Below are positions 9,174 to 17,445 of a stretch of 64,000 bases of DNA, in pieces. Both the position numbers and the translations under genes were made by a program. Within the stretch, counting starts at the first letter, position 1. The number at the start of each line of letters is the position of its first letter. Origin of the DNA: CAYPTB01 sp964413535 (lineage in GTDB: Bacteria; Planctomycetota; UBA1135; GCA-002686595); the NCBI GenBank assembly GCA_964413535.1, contig CAYPTB010000005.1, positions 1-64,000 of the forward strand, given 5' to 3'. Under the pieces are notes generated by a model. The model was given only the letters and a program-made list of their open reading frames with translations, did no database searches and was not told the DNA's origin.

Positions 9174-10120
9174 CGCGGCCCGTCTCGATCGTCCTTCCGT
9201 GTCTCGACGACCGCGAGCTCCTCGCGGCAAACCTGCCGCCGCTGCTCTCGGAGGTGGATGCGCGCGCGCTGGGCGACGAAGTGCTCGTCGTCGACGACAC
9301 GGGTGCGGACGTGCTGTCCGAGTGGCTGGCTCAGGAGTTTCCCGGGTGCCGCGTGCTCGCGCGCGACCGGAACGGTGGCTTCGCCAAGGCGCTCTTCGAC
9401 GGCGTCACGGCTGCGCGCCACGAGCTAGTCTTCTCCATGAACCCCGACGTGCGCGTTCGGCCTGGTTTCCTCGATCCGCTCGTCGCCTGCATCTCCGACC
9501 CCGACGTGTTCGCGGTGAGCCCGCGCGTCCTGCTCCACGGCGGGGAGAAGATCGAGTCGATCACCGCGCTCGCCGTTTCCGAAGGTCTGGTCGATATCCG
9601 ACAACCCGGTCTCGAGGAAGGCCATGCGTGCGACGTCGGGCGTCCCCGGCCGATCGCCTTCGCCGTGGGGGGGACTTGTCTCCTCCGGCGCTCCGACTTC
9701 CTCGCGGGCGGCGGGATGGATCCCCTGTACGAGCCCTTCTACCTGGAGGACCTCGACCTGTGCTTCGCCGCCTGGCGGGCGGGAAGGAAGGTCCTCCACC
9801 AGCCGGCATCGGTCGTGGAGCACCACCACCGCGGCACGATCGGAAAGCTCGTGGAGACGAGCTACGTTCGCGCGGTGATCGAGAAGAACCGGCTGCTCTT
9901 CCAATGGAAGTTCCTCGACGATCCGAAGCTCATCGAGGAGCACGTCGCGGCGCTCCACCGCAGGGTGGTCGACGCCTGGTTGGCCGATCTGCGCGACGAG
10001 CTCGTGTGGGCCGTTCTCGCGCTCGAGCAGCTCGACCAAGTGCTCGCCGCGCGCGCGCGACTCGCGCGACCGAAGCTGTCGTTCGAGGAGATCGTGGAGA
10101 TCTCGAGCGGAGCGGGTTAG
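9170..10120 (+). CDS. GT2 family glycosyltransferase
   Basis: A 316-residue GT-A fold enzyme. The first strand SIVLPCLDD, the NPDV motif of the metal/nucleotide site near residue 90, and YLEDLDLC near residue 190 match rhamnosyl/GT2 polysaccharide transferases. The GTG start at 9170 overlaps the TGA of the preceding glycosyltransferase (GTGA), indicating translational coupling, so the two enzymes likely act on the same glycan. Its stop overlaps the stop of the convergent glycosyltransferase by 4 nt. The specific sugar is unknown. Confidence 0.85.
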   Translation: MTRPVSIVLPCLDDRELLAANLPPLLSEVDARALGDEVLVVDDTGADVLSEWLAQEFPGCRVLARDRNGGFAKALFDGVTAARHELVFSMNPDVRVRPGFLDPLVACISDPDVFAVSPRVLLHGGEKIESITALAVSEGLVDIRQPGLEEGHACDVGRPRPIAFAVGGTCLLRRSDFLAGGGMDPLYEPFYLEDLDLCFAAWRAGRKVLHQPASVVEHHHRGTIGKLVETSYVRAVIEKNRLLFQWKFLDDPKLIEEHVAALHRRVVDAWLADLRDELVWAVLALEQLDQVLAARARLARPKLSFEEIVEISSGAG

Positions 10121-11367
10121 CCGAGGGCCGCGGCGCGAGCCAAGATCGCCTCCAGGCTCTGCATGTGGAGCGCCTGACCGAATTCCCGCTGGTGCTTCTC
10201 GCGGCCGCGCTCACCCATGCGGCGCGCGAGCTCGAGATCCGTGATCAAGCGCTCCATCGCGTGCGCCAGCGCGCGCGTGTCCTTGCGCGCGACGAGCAAG
10301 CCCGTCGCTTCGTCTTCGAGCCATTCGGGTATGCCGCCCACGGCGAAGGCCACGACGGGTCTTCCATGCGCGTAGGCCTCGATTCCGACCAGGCCGAAGG
10401 GCTCGTTCCACACGGACGGACACACGACGACGTCGGCGCGCGAGTAGAGCGTCTCCATGGCCGGCGAATCGAGCCAGCCCGTGAAGTGGACGCGGTCCAG
10501 GAGACCTGCCGCGCGCGCTTGCTCGCGCAACAGCTCCTCACCGGGGCCCGAGCCGGCGATGACGGCGCGGAAGGGGACCGCGAGCCGCGCGAGCGCCGTG
10601 AGCAAGAGGTCCAGACCCTTGTCGGGCAGGACGAGGCGCGCCGGCGTGAAGAGCAAGGGAGCGCTCGAAGCGGCGAGGAACTGCTCCGTCGCGGCGGGGA
10701 GCGATCCCGCGGGCTGCGCGGCCGTGTTGGAGCGCGTGAACTGGTACAGCACCGAGGTGCGATCGGGCGTGAAGCCCACGCGCAGGAGCTCGTCGCGCAT
10801 GTAGCGCGAGTTGGTCAAGAGGCGCGCCGTCGCGTGCTGCGCGACCTCCACCTCGCGCATGCGGTGGCCGAGCGCGTGGAGCGGCTCCACGACGCGCCGC
10901 GTGTGCATGGCGCGCTTGAAGCAGTCGCAGCCGCCGCGCAGGTAGTAGCTCTCCAGGCAGGCCAGGCCCATCGGGGCCGCGCACAGCTCCCCGTCGTCGA
11001 GGTTCTTGTTCAGGCCGGGGCAGAAGAGCGTGTGGTCGTGCACGTACAGGACGAGCGGCGCGTGGGCGCCGAGGACGGCGAGCGTGTCGGCGTCGTGCAG
11101 CGATTGCAGGTAGACGACGTCGGGCGCCAGACGCCGGACGGTCGCAGCGAGGGCGGCCGAGCGCGCGTGCGAGAGCTTGCCGGTCCCCAGGTCGGCCTCC
11201 GGGGCGACCTCCTCGACGGCGTCTGCGAGGAAGCTCGCGTCCGGCGCCGAGCGGCACAGGACGGAGACCTGGTGACCGCGCTCCACGAGGGCCGGGATGA
11301 CGACCGAGGCGTAGCGCTCCGTTCCGCCGACCAGGCCGAACGTGTCGATGCCGAAGAGAACTCGCAC
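10117..11367 (-). CDS. GT4 family glycosyltransferase
   Basis: A 416-residue GT-B enzyme: N-terminal domain beginning MRVLFGIDTFGLVGGTERYA (glycine-rich acceptor loop) and C-terminal donor domain with NEPFGLVGIEAYAHGRPVVAF, which contains the EX7E-type glutamates. A Cys-rich stretch around residues 115-145 is shared with the other GT4 of this window. It probably builds a cell-surface glycan. It lies 21 nt downstream of rho in the same direction and so may be transcribed with coaE and rho, although function gives no reason for that link. It converges with the GT2 gene. Confidence 0.85.
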   Translation of the reverse strand: MRVLFGIDTFGLVGGTERYASVVIPALVERGHQVSVLCRSAPDASFLADAVEEVAPEADLGTGKLSHARSAALAATVRRLAPDVVYLQSLHDADTLAVLGAHAPLVLYVHDHTLFCPGLNKNLDDGELCAAPMGLACLESYYLRGGCDCFKRAMHTRRVVEPLHALGHRMREVEVAQHATARLLTNSRYMRDELLRVGFTPDRTSVLYQFTRSNTAAQPAGSLPAATEQFLAASSAPLLFTPARLVLPDKGLDLLLTALARLAVPFRAVIAGSGPGEELLREQARAAGLLDRVHFTGWLDSPAMETLYSRADVVVCPSVWNEPFGLVGIEAYAHGRPVVAFAVGGIPEWLEDEATGLLVARKDTRALAHAMERLITDLELARRMGERGREKHQREFGQALHMQSLEAILARAAALG

Positions 11368-11388
11368 GGTGCCCCTCGCCGCGGCGAG

Positions 11389-12849
11389 CTAGCTCCCGAT
11401 GCTCAAGAGGAACTCGGCGTTCACGCGCGTCTTCTTCATCTTCTGGAGCAGCATCTCCATCGCCTCGACCGGATCCATCTCGTTGAGGACCTTGAGCAAC
11501 ATCCAGACGCGCTTGATCTCCTCTTCGTCGAAGAGCAGCTCTTCCTTGCGGGTTCCCGAGCGGTTGATGTCGATGGCGGGGAAGATGCGGCGGTCGGACA
11601 GCCGGCGGTCGAGCACGAGCTCCATGTTCCCCGTGCCCTTGAACTCCTCGAAGATGACCTCGTCCATCTTCGAGCCTGTCTCGACCAGCGCCGTTCCGAG
11701 GATGGTCAGCGAGCCGCCGCCCTCGATGTTGCGCGCTGACCCGAAGAAGCGCTTGGGGAACTGCAGCGCGGTCGCTTCGATGCCGCCCGAGAGCAGCTTC
11801 CCGTTGCTGGGCGCCTCGTTGTTCGAGGCGCGTGCGAGGCGCGTGATGGAATCGAGCAGGATCGCCACGTCGCGCCCCGCCTCGACCATGCTGCGCGCCT
11901 TGTCGATGACCATCTGCGCGACCTTGAGGTGCCGCGCGGCGGGCTCGTCGAACGTCGAGCTGACCACCTCGTGCCGGTCGCCCGGGATCGAGCGCTCGAA
12001 GTCGGTCACCTCCTCCGGCCGCTCGTCGATCAGCAGGATGATCAGGTGCACGTCGGGCGCGTTCGCCACGATGGAGTTGGCGATCTGGTGCAGGAGCACC
12101 GTCTTCCCGGTGCGCGGCGGCGCCACGATCAGCCCGCGCTGACCGCGCCCGACGGGCGTGATCAGGTCGGCGATGCGCATCTCCATCGGGTTGTCTCGAC
12201 CACCCTCGAGGATCAGCCGCTGCTCGGGGTAGAGCGGCACGAGCTCGGTGAACGGCGTTCGCGTGGCCGCATTCTCCGGATCCTCGCCGTCGATCGTGAC
12301 GATGCGCGTGAGGGCGAAGTAGCGCTCGCCCTCGCGCGGCACGCGCAGCTCGCCGTCGAGCGTCATGCCGGTGCGCAGCCCGTAGCGCTGCGTCAACGAG
12401 GGCGGGACGTAGACGTCCTCGCCGGAAGCGAGATACGAGTAGTGACTCGAGCGCAGGAAGCCGTGACCGCCGTGCATGCTCTCGAACGTGCCCGTGGCCG
12501 TGACCGGGATGCGCTTCAGCAAGCGCTGGGACGCGATCTCCCAGATGACGCGCTCGCGCCGCTGTCCGCGCACGTTCTCCACCTTCTCGTCGTCCGCGAC
12601 GCCGTAGAGATCGGAGAGCGTCATCGCCGAGAGCTCGGTGTAGGAGAGCGATTTCGGCTTGGTCTTGCGCTTGGGCTGGGGAAGCGAGTCTTCGAGCTCG
12701 CGTAGCTGGTCCTCGTTCAGATCGGCCGGCAGGGCTTCGTAGTCGACCCGCACCGGCTCGTAGGGACGCACCAGGGTGGCCGTGCCGGCGCCGGCGCTCT
12801 TCTGTCCGCCGAAGTGCTGCTTGTTGCGCTTGCGCTTCTTGTAGGGCAT
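11389..12849 (-). CDS. rho: Transcription termination factor Rho
   Basis: RNA-dependent hexameric helicase that ends transcription of untranslated RNA. The 486-residue protein has a basic, Gly-rich N-terminal extension (1-60), the Rho N-terminal and cold-shock-like RNA-binding domains (about 60-190, with HGFLR), and the RecA-type ATPase. Walker A APPRTGKTV is near residue 245, followed by LILLIDERPEEVTD, the Q-loop region and the Rho-specific SGGIEATALQFPKRFFGSARN-type segment (quoted in part). It is longer than E. coli Rho (419) because of the N-terminal insertion, as is common in high-GC phyla. It lies 64 nt downstream of coaE. Confidence 0.97.
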   Translation of the reverse strand: MPYKKRKRNKQHFGGQKSAGAGTATLVRPYEPVRVDYEALPADLNEDQLRELEDSLPQPKRKTKPKSLSYTELSAMTLSDLYGVADDEKVENVRGQRRERVIWEIASQRLLKRIPVTATGTFESMHGGHGFLRSSHYSYLASGEDVYVPPSLTQRYGLRTGMTLDGELRVPREGERYFALTRIVTIDGEDPENAATRTPFTELVPLYPEQRLILEGGRDNPMEMRIADLITPVGRGQRGLIVAPPRTGKTVLLHQIANSIVANAPDVHLIILLIDERPEEVTDFERSIPGDRHEVVSSTFDEPAARHLKVAQMVIDKARSMVEAGRDVAILLDSITRLARASNNEAPSNGKLLSGGIEATALQFPKRFFGSARNIEGGGSLTILGTALVETGSKMDEVIFEEFKGTGNMELVLDRRLSDRRIFPAIDINRSGTRKEELLFDEEEIKRVWMLLKVLNEMDPVEAMEMLLQKMKKTRVNAEFLLSIGS

Positions 12850-12913
12850 TGGGATCGGGTAGGGGGTGCTGGCGATCGCTGGGATCTCGGCCGAGGAAAC
12901 GATCGGACAAGGC

Positions 12914-13621
12914 CTAGTCGAAGCCGAGCGTGCGCCGGAGCGAGGCCGTGGCGGCCTCGAAGTCGGCCAAGTTCGTACGATTCGAAATCACGTAGTCGGC
13001 ACGTCTCTCTTTTTCCGCGAGGGAGAGCTGCGCGGCCTCTCGCCGTCCGAGTTCGCCCGCTTGCCAACCACGCGTCGTCCGCGCCCGTCGCTCTCGTTCG
13101 GCGTCGTCTGCATCGACGAAGACGAGGACGTCGCAGGCCCGAGCCAATCCGTGCTCGGCATCGTTCTCGACGAGGAGGGGGACGTCGAGGACGATCGGGG
13201 ACCTGCCGGCGGCGCGCGCGTCGGCGATCGAGGCCAAGATCCTGGCACGAATCAGCGGGTGGGTCCAGGCTTCGAGGGCTTTCCGGTCCTCTGCGTCGGC
13301 GAACACGCGCTGCGCCAGGAATTCGCGGACCACGCGCCCGTCGGGTCCGATCGCCTCCTCACCGAAGCGCTCGCGCACGCGGACCACGACGTCCGGCGCC
13401 GCGAGCGCTTCGCCCGCGAGAGCGTCGGCATCGATGGTGATCCCGGTGCTCCCGGCGAGCAGCCGAGCCGCCAGGGACTTCCCCGAGGCGATCCCGCCCA
13501 GGACACCGATCAAGAGCGGGGGGCGCGTGGCGTCGTGCGTGCGTCGATCGACGGCAGGGGACGGGGGCGATTCGGGCTCCAACGTGGAGGAGGGGATCGC
13601 GGCGAAACCCGGCCCCTTCAT
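12914..13621 (-). CDS. coaE: Dephospho-CoA kinase
   Basis: Catalyses the last step of CoA synthesis, ATP-dependent 3'-phosphorylation of dephospho-CoA. The P-loop GVLGGIASGKS (about 38-48), the ITIDADALAGEAL region with the catalytic Asp, and LVFVDADD match the CoaE family. At 235 residues it is about 35 longer than usual; the extra lies at the N-terminus (Pro/Ser-rich) and no better start codon was seen, so the true start could be internal at an unusual codon. It is the first gene of a minus-strand run with rho and a glycosyltransferase, preceded by a good promoter match. Confidence 0.9.
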   Translation of the reverse strand: MKGPGFAAIPSSTLEPESPPSPAVDRRTHDATRPPLLIGVLGGIASGKSLAARLLAGSTGITIDADALAGEALAAPDVVVRVRERFGEEAIGPDGRVVREFLAQRVFADAEDRKALEAWTHPLIRARILASIADARAAGRSPIVLDVPLLVENDAEHGLARACDVLVFVDADDAERERRARTTRGWQAGELGRREAAQLSLAEKERRADYVISNRTNLADFEAATASLRRTLGFD

Positions 13622-13654
13622 CGGGATAGGGTCCAGGCCGCGAGTCCGCGGAAC

Positions 13655-13682
13655 AAGCTAGGGACCCCACTCTGCCGGTCAA
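13655..13682 (-). promoter_or_regulatory. Promoter for coaE-rho-glycosyltransferase
   Basis: On the minus strand, TTGACC (13682-13677) and TAGCTT (13660-13655) are separated by 16 bp, 33 nt before the coaE ATG. The -35 is a 5/6 match. The same TAGCTT -10 occurs before tRNA-Gln. Confidence 0.5.
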
Positions 13683-13806
13683 GCCGCCGCTCCCCCCTTG
13701 CCGGATCGCCACTCGGTGGGGTATGCCCTTGGCCCCCTGTGCCTTCGAGAGAGACCGGGCCCCGCCGCTCGCGCGGTGGCGCCCGCGGCCCAACCGAGAC
13801 CATGCC

Positions 13807-15048
13807 ATGACCCGTTCCAACCGAGGGGCCGCCCGCGTGAGCGTCGTCTGGATGATCACCGTGATCGTCCTCTTCTTCGCCGCCCTGGCGTTCGCCTTCG
13901 TCGCCAGCACCGATCTCGAGCGGGCGCGCGCGATCCAAGCGCAGGCCACCACGGAGCGTGACGACTCCGTCCAGCAGTTCCAGGTCGAAGCCGACCGCGC
14001 GCGCGCGATCTCGGCCGCGACCGGGTGGTTCGATCCGGCGAGCGCCGACCCGCGCACGAACCTCGAAGCCATGGCCACGTCGGTCGAGAGCTTCAAGGAC
14101 GGGATCGGCATCACCCAGTCCGCACCCAAGACGCTCGAGCAACTGATGCCCCTCGCGATCGACGCGTACCGTCGAGCGATGGACGAGATCGCGGCGAAGC
14201 AGAGCCGCATCACGACGCTCGAAGGGGAGCTGCAACAGGCGCGCACGACGGTCACGGACATCACCCAGCGCAAGGACGCCGAACTGGCCCAGGTGCGCCA
14301 GCAACTCGCCGACCTGACCATCAAGTACGGGGAGAACGAGCGCGACGCCATCAGCCGTCTCACGGCGAGCCAAGCGCGCTACGCGGAGCTCGACACGGAG
14401 AGTCGCGCGGCGCGGGCGGAGTTCGAAGAGTCCGCCAAGGCCGCGGAGAAGGTCCGCTCCAACCTCGAAGCCCGCAACAACACGCTCATCAACGACCTGA
14501 GCTTCAAGAAGCAGCCCGACTTGCCCGACGGACGGGTGCTGGCGGTTTCGAGCGGCTTGTCTCTCGCCTGGATCGACATCGGCGCCAACCAACGGCTCGC
14601 GCGCGGAACGCGCTTCCGCATCTACGCTCCGGGGGCGAAGAAGGTCGCGAAGGGTTGGGCGGAGGTCACCGACCTGCGGCCCACGATGGCGGAGGTGCGC
14701 ATCTCGGACGACGATCCCTTCGATCCCGTGGCTCCGGGCGACGTGATCGTCAATCCCGTCTTCTCGCCTACCGGCGAGCGTCATGCCGTGCTCGCCGGCC
14801 GCTTCTCGACTCCCTCGGAGCGCGAGCTCATCGCATTGCTCGGCCGCATGGGAATCCAGGTCCAACCGAAGATCGACGTCGAGACCGACTATTTGATCAT
14901 CGGGTCGGCGGTCTACACGGACGAGGACGGTGAACCCCTCGACGAGCCGCTCCAACCGTCGGAGCTCGAGGTCTATCGCGAGGCCGAAGGACGCAGCGGG
15001 ATCGAGATCGTTCCGGTGCAAGACCTGCGCGACTACTTCGTCTTCTGA
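13807..15048 (+). CDS. Membrane-anchored coiled-coil protein with BRCT-like C-terminus
   Basis: A 413-residue protein: short basic N-terminus, one transmembrane helix at about 13-33, then an alpha-helical coiled-coil region to about 235 (heptads rich in E, A, R, T). A beta-rich domain at about 240-320 follows (pattern of iniG, GTRFRIYAP, KGWAEVTDL). The C-terminal segment about 325-413 (VLAGRFSTPSERELIALLGRMG... TDYLIIG... IEIVPVQDLRDYF, quoted in parts) follows the strand-helix order of BRCT domains. The cytoplasmic or periplasmic side cannot be decided. The ATG at 13807 was chosen because it places the membrane helix near the N-terminus. tatC follows 77 nt later. No named function. Confidence 0.65.
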   Translation: MTRSNRGAARVSVVWMITVIVLFFAALAFAFVASTDLERARAIQAQATTERDDSVQQFQVEADRARAISAATGWFDPASADPRTNLEAMATSVESFKDGIGITQSAPKTLEQLMPLAIDAYRRAMDEIAAKQSRITTLEGELQQARTTVTDITQRKDAELAQVRQQLADLTIKYGENERDAISRLTASQARYAELDTESRAARAEFEESAKAAEKVRSNLEARNNTLINDLSFKKQPDLPDGRVLAVSSGLSLAWIDIGANQRLARGTRFRIYAPGAKKVAKGWAEVTDLRPTMAEVRISDDDPFDPVAPGDVIVNPVFSPTGERHAVLAGRFSTPSERELIALLGRMGIQVQPKIDVETDYLIIGSAVYTDEDGEPLDEPLQPSELEVYREAEGRSGIEIVPVQDLRDYFVF

Positions 15049-15125
15049 CCGAGTCTCGGGGCGTTCCAGGGCGGCTCGCAATCCGCTGCCGCGGCAACTA
15101 GGCTCCGCCGGAGGGGCGTCCGGGG

Positions 15126-15992
15126 ATGTCGGAAGAGGAATTCGAGCACACGCGCATGACCCTCGGCGAGCACCTCGCCGAACTGCGCTCGCGGCTGCTC
15201 AAGGGATTGGCTGTCGTCCTGCTCGCGTTCATCGGGGCGTGGATCGCGTACGAGCCGATCTCCGCCTTGGCCATGCGGCCGTTCGACGAGGCGGTCGTGC
15301 GGATCAACGCGCACTGGGAGGAGGTGTACGCCGAGCGCGTGGCCGCAGGCGAGGACCCGCTTTCCTTCTTCACGTCCGCCGATCCAAAGACTCGGGAGCT
15401 GCGCGAACGGTTCCGCGTCGGGGACAGGCTCACCGCGATCTCGCCCACGGAGGGCTTCACGTTCATCCTGCGCATCTGCTTCTACTTCGCGCTCTTGGCC
15501 GGGGGCCCGGTCCTCCTCTGGCAGCTCTGGCAGTTCATCAGCGCCGGCCTCTACCCCAACGAGCGCCGCGCGGTTCTGCGCTACTTCCCGTACAGCGTCG
15601 TGCTCTTCGTCGTCGGCGTCCTCTTCGGTTACTACGTGATGGTTCCATTCGCGATGTACTTCCTGGGCATCGCCTTCGACACCGACGTCGTGCAGCCCCA
15701 GTACCGACTCGAGGATTACTTCTCGCTCTTGTCGGCGCTCTGCCTCGCGCTCGCGTTGGTCTTCCAACTGCCCGTCTTCATGACCTTCGCGGCGCGGCTG
15801 GGCCTCGTCACGCCGAAGCAGATGTCGAGCTCCCGCGGGTACTTCATCGTCGGTGCGTTCGTCGTCGCCGCGATCCTGACTCCGCCGGATCCCTACACCC
15901 AGTCCATGATGGCGATCCCGATGGTGGTCCTGTACGAGGTCGGGATCCTCGCCGCGCGGATCAGCGCTCGACCGCGCGAGGTCCCGCGATGA
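15126..15992 (+). CDS. tatC: Twin-arginine translocase subunit TatC
   Basis: The 288-residue integral membrane core of the Tat pathway, which exports folded proteins. It opens with the conserved MTLGEHLAELRSRLLK (TatC signature), and six hydrophobic segments can be counted. An expanded first periplasmic loop (about 40-105) makes it somewhat longer than the usual 250. TatA/B genes are not in the window. It ends in ATGA, overlapping the cinA start by 4 nt, so the two are coupled. Confidence 0.95.
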   Translation: MSEEEFEHTRMTLGEHLAELRSRLLKGLAVVLLAFIGAWIAYEPISALAMRPFDEAVVRINAHWEEVYAERVAAGEDPLSFFTSADPKTRELRERFRVGDRLTAISPTEGFTFILRICFYFALLAGGPVLLWQLWQFISAGLYPNERRAVLRYFPYSVVLFVVGVLFGYYVMVPFAMYFLGIAFDTDVVQPQYRLEDYFSLLSALCLALALVFQLPVFMTFAARLGLVTPKQMSSSRGYFIVGAFVVAAILTPPDPYTQSMMAIPMVVLYEVGILAARISARPREVPR

Positions 15993-17305
15993 AGCCGGCT
16001 GCGGCCGGGAGGGCGGCTGTCACCGCTGGCCACGCGGCCGTCCTCGCGGTCGGAGACGAGCTGCTCGGGGGCGGGACGCTCGAGAGGAACTCCGCCGCCA
16101 TCGCGGCCGCCCTGGTCGAGCTCGGGATCGAGGTTCGATCGGTGCGCGTCGAGCGCGACGACGAAGAGCCCGTCGCGCGCGCGTTGGCGGAGCTCGCGCG
16201 TTCGGTGCGCTTCGTCTTCGTCACCGGGGGGCTGGGTCCGACGCTCGACGACGTCACGCGCCATGCCGCGGCGCGCGCGACGGGGGTCGAGCTCGAGGAG
16301 TGCCCCCGCGCGCTCGCGGAGGTCGCGCTCTGGTGGCGCGAGCGCGGCGAGCCGATGCCCGAGGCAAATCGGCGTCAGGCGCTCTTGCCGCGCGGCTCCG
16401 TGCGCCTGCCGAACCGCGCCGGCACGGCGCCCGGCTTCCGCCTGGAGCTCGGGTCCGCCGTCGTGTTCGCGCTCCCCGGCCCGCCCGCGGAGATGCGGGA
16501 CATGCTCGAGCGCGAGGTCCTCCCGTGGCTTGCCGCGCGGGTCGCTGTCTTGCCGCTGGGGCGCGCCGACTTCCACCTGTTCGGCCTCTCCGAGAGCCAC
16601 TTCGCCGAGCGCGTCGGCGATTGGATGGCTCGCGGCGCGAACCCCGAGGTCGGCGTCACGGCGAGTCGCGGCGTACTCTCCGTCCGCATGCGTGCGCGTG
16701 CGGCCACGCGTGAGGAGGCGGAACGCGTGCTCGCGGAGCGCGTCGAAGCCTTTCGAGAGCGTTTCGAGGAGCACATCTTCAGCGAAGTCGGTCCAGCCCT
16801 CGAGCACGCCGTCGGGCGCGTGCTCCTGGAACGGCGCATCTCCGTGAGCGTCGCCGAATCCTGCACCGGAGGACTCGTCGCCGGGATGCTCACGTCGGTG
16901 CCGGGGATCAGCGCCGTGCTCGAGGAGGCCTTCGTCACCTATTCGGACGAGGCCAAGACACGCCGTCTGGGCGTCCCGCACGAGCTCATCGCGGGGAGCG
17001 GCGCCGTATCGTCCGAAGTCGCAGCAGCGATGGCACGCGGCGCCGCGCAGATGAGCGGCGCCCGGCTCACGGTGTCGGTGACGGGGATCGCGGGACCCTC
17101 CGGAGGCACGCAGGAGAAGCCCGTCGGGCTCGTGTGGTTCGGCGTGTGCGCCGACGGGCGGGTCGAGACCTGCTCCCGGCGCTATCCGGCGCGTTCGCGC
17201 GCCTTCGTTCGCGACCTGGCCGCTCGCTCTGCATTGCACTTGCTCTGGACGCACGCGCCGGGCGGTAGGCCCCGACCCGAAAGGCGGGCTCCGTCGGCGC
17301 ATTGA
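15989..17305 (+). CDS. cinA: CinA family nicotinamide-nucleotide amidohydrolase / competence-damage protein
   Basis: A 438-residue, two-domain CinA. The N-terminal MoaB-like domain (about 10-180: AVLAVGDELLGGGTLERNS, TGGLGPTLDD) acts on pyridine/ADP-ribose substrates in the family. The C-terminal PncC domain (about 280-430: VAESCTGGLVAGMLTSVPG, SVTGIAGPSGGT) deamidates NMN to NaMN. Length and domain order are those of full-length CinA. The ATG overlaps the tatC stop. The gene ends about 40 nt before tRNA-Gln, and part of the tRNA promoter lies at its 3' end. Confidence 0.93.
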   Translation: MKPAAAGRAAVTAGHAAVLAVGDELLGGGTLERNSAAIAAALVELGIEVRSVRVERDDEEPVARALAELARSVRFVFVTGGLGPTLDDVTRHAAARATGVELEECPRALAEVALWWRERGEPMPEANRRQALLPRGSVRLPNRAGTAPGFRLELGSAVVFALPGPPAEMRDMLEREVLPWLAARVAVLPLGRADFHLFGLSESHFAERVGDWMARGANPEVGVTASRGVLSVRMRARAATREEAERVLAERVEAFRERFEEHIFSEVGPALEHAVGRVLLERRISVSVAESCTGGLVAGMLTSVPGISAVLEEAFVTYSDEAKTRRLGVPHELIAGSGAVSSEVAAAMARGAAQMSGARLTVSVTGIAGPSGGTQEKPVGLVWFGVCADGRVETCSRRYPARSRAFVRDLAARSALHLLWTHAPGGRPRPERRAPSAH

Positions 17306-17330
17306 TCGATCGGACCCGGGCTGTTAGCTT
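17302..17330 (+). promoter_or_regulatory. Promoter for tRNA-Gln
   Basis: TTGATC (17302-17307), 17-bp spacer, TAGCTT (17325-17330), with the mature tRNA beginning 15 nt further on. Spacing is ideal, and the -10 matches the one seen before coaE. Confidence 0.45.
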
Positions 17331-17345
17331 CCCCCGCCCTCGCGC

Positions 17346-17420
17346 TACCCCGTGGTGTAATTGGCAACACAACAGGTTTTGGTCCTGTCTTTCCAGGTTC
17401 GAGTCCTGGCGGGGTAACCA
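17346..17420 (+). tRNA. tRNA-Gln (anticodon TTG)
   Basis: Complete cloverleaf: 7-bp acceptor TACCCCG/CGGGGTA, D stem GTGT/ACAC, anticodon stem ACAGG/CCTGT with loop TTTTGGT (anticodon TTG reads CAA), T stem CCAGG/CCTGG around TTCGAGT, discriminator A, and a genome-encoded CCA end (17418-17420). The short variable loop is normal for class I. Confidence 0.95.
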
Positions 17421-17445
17421 GCTCTTCGATCCCAGGCGGAGCGTG

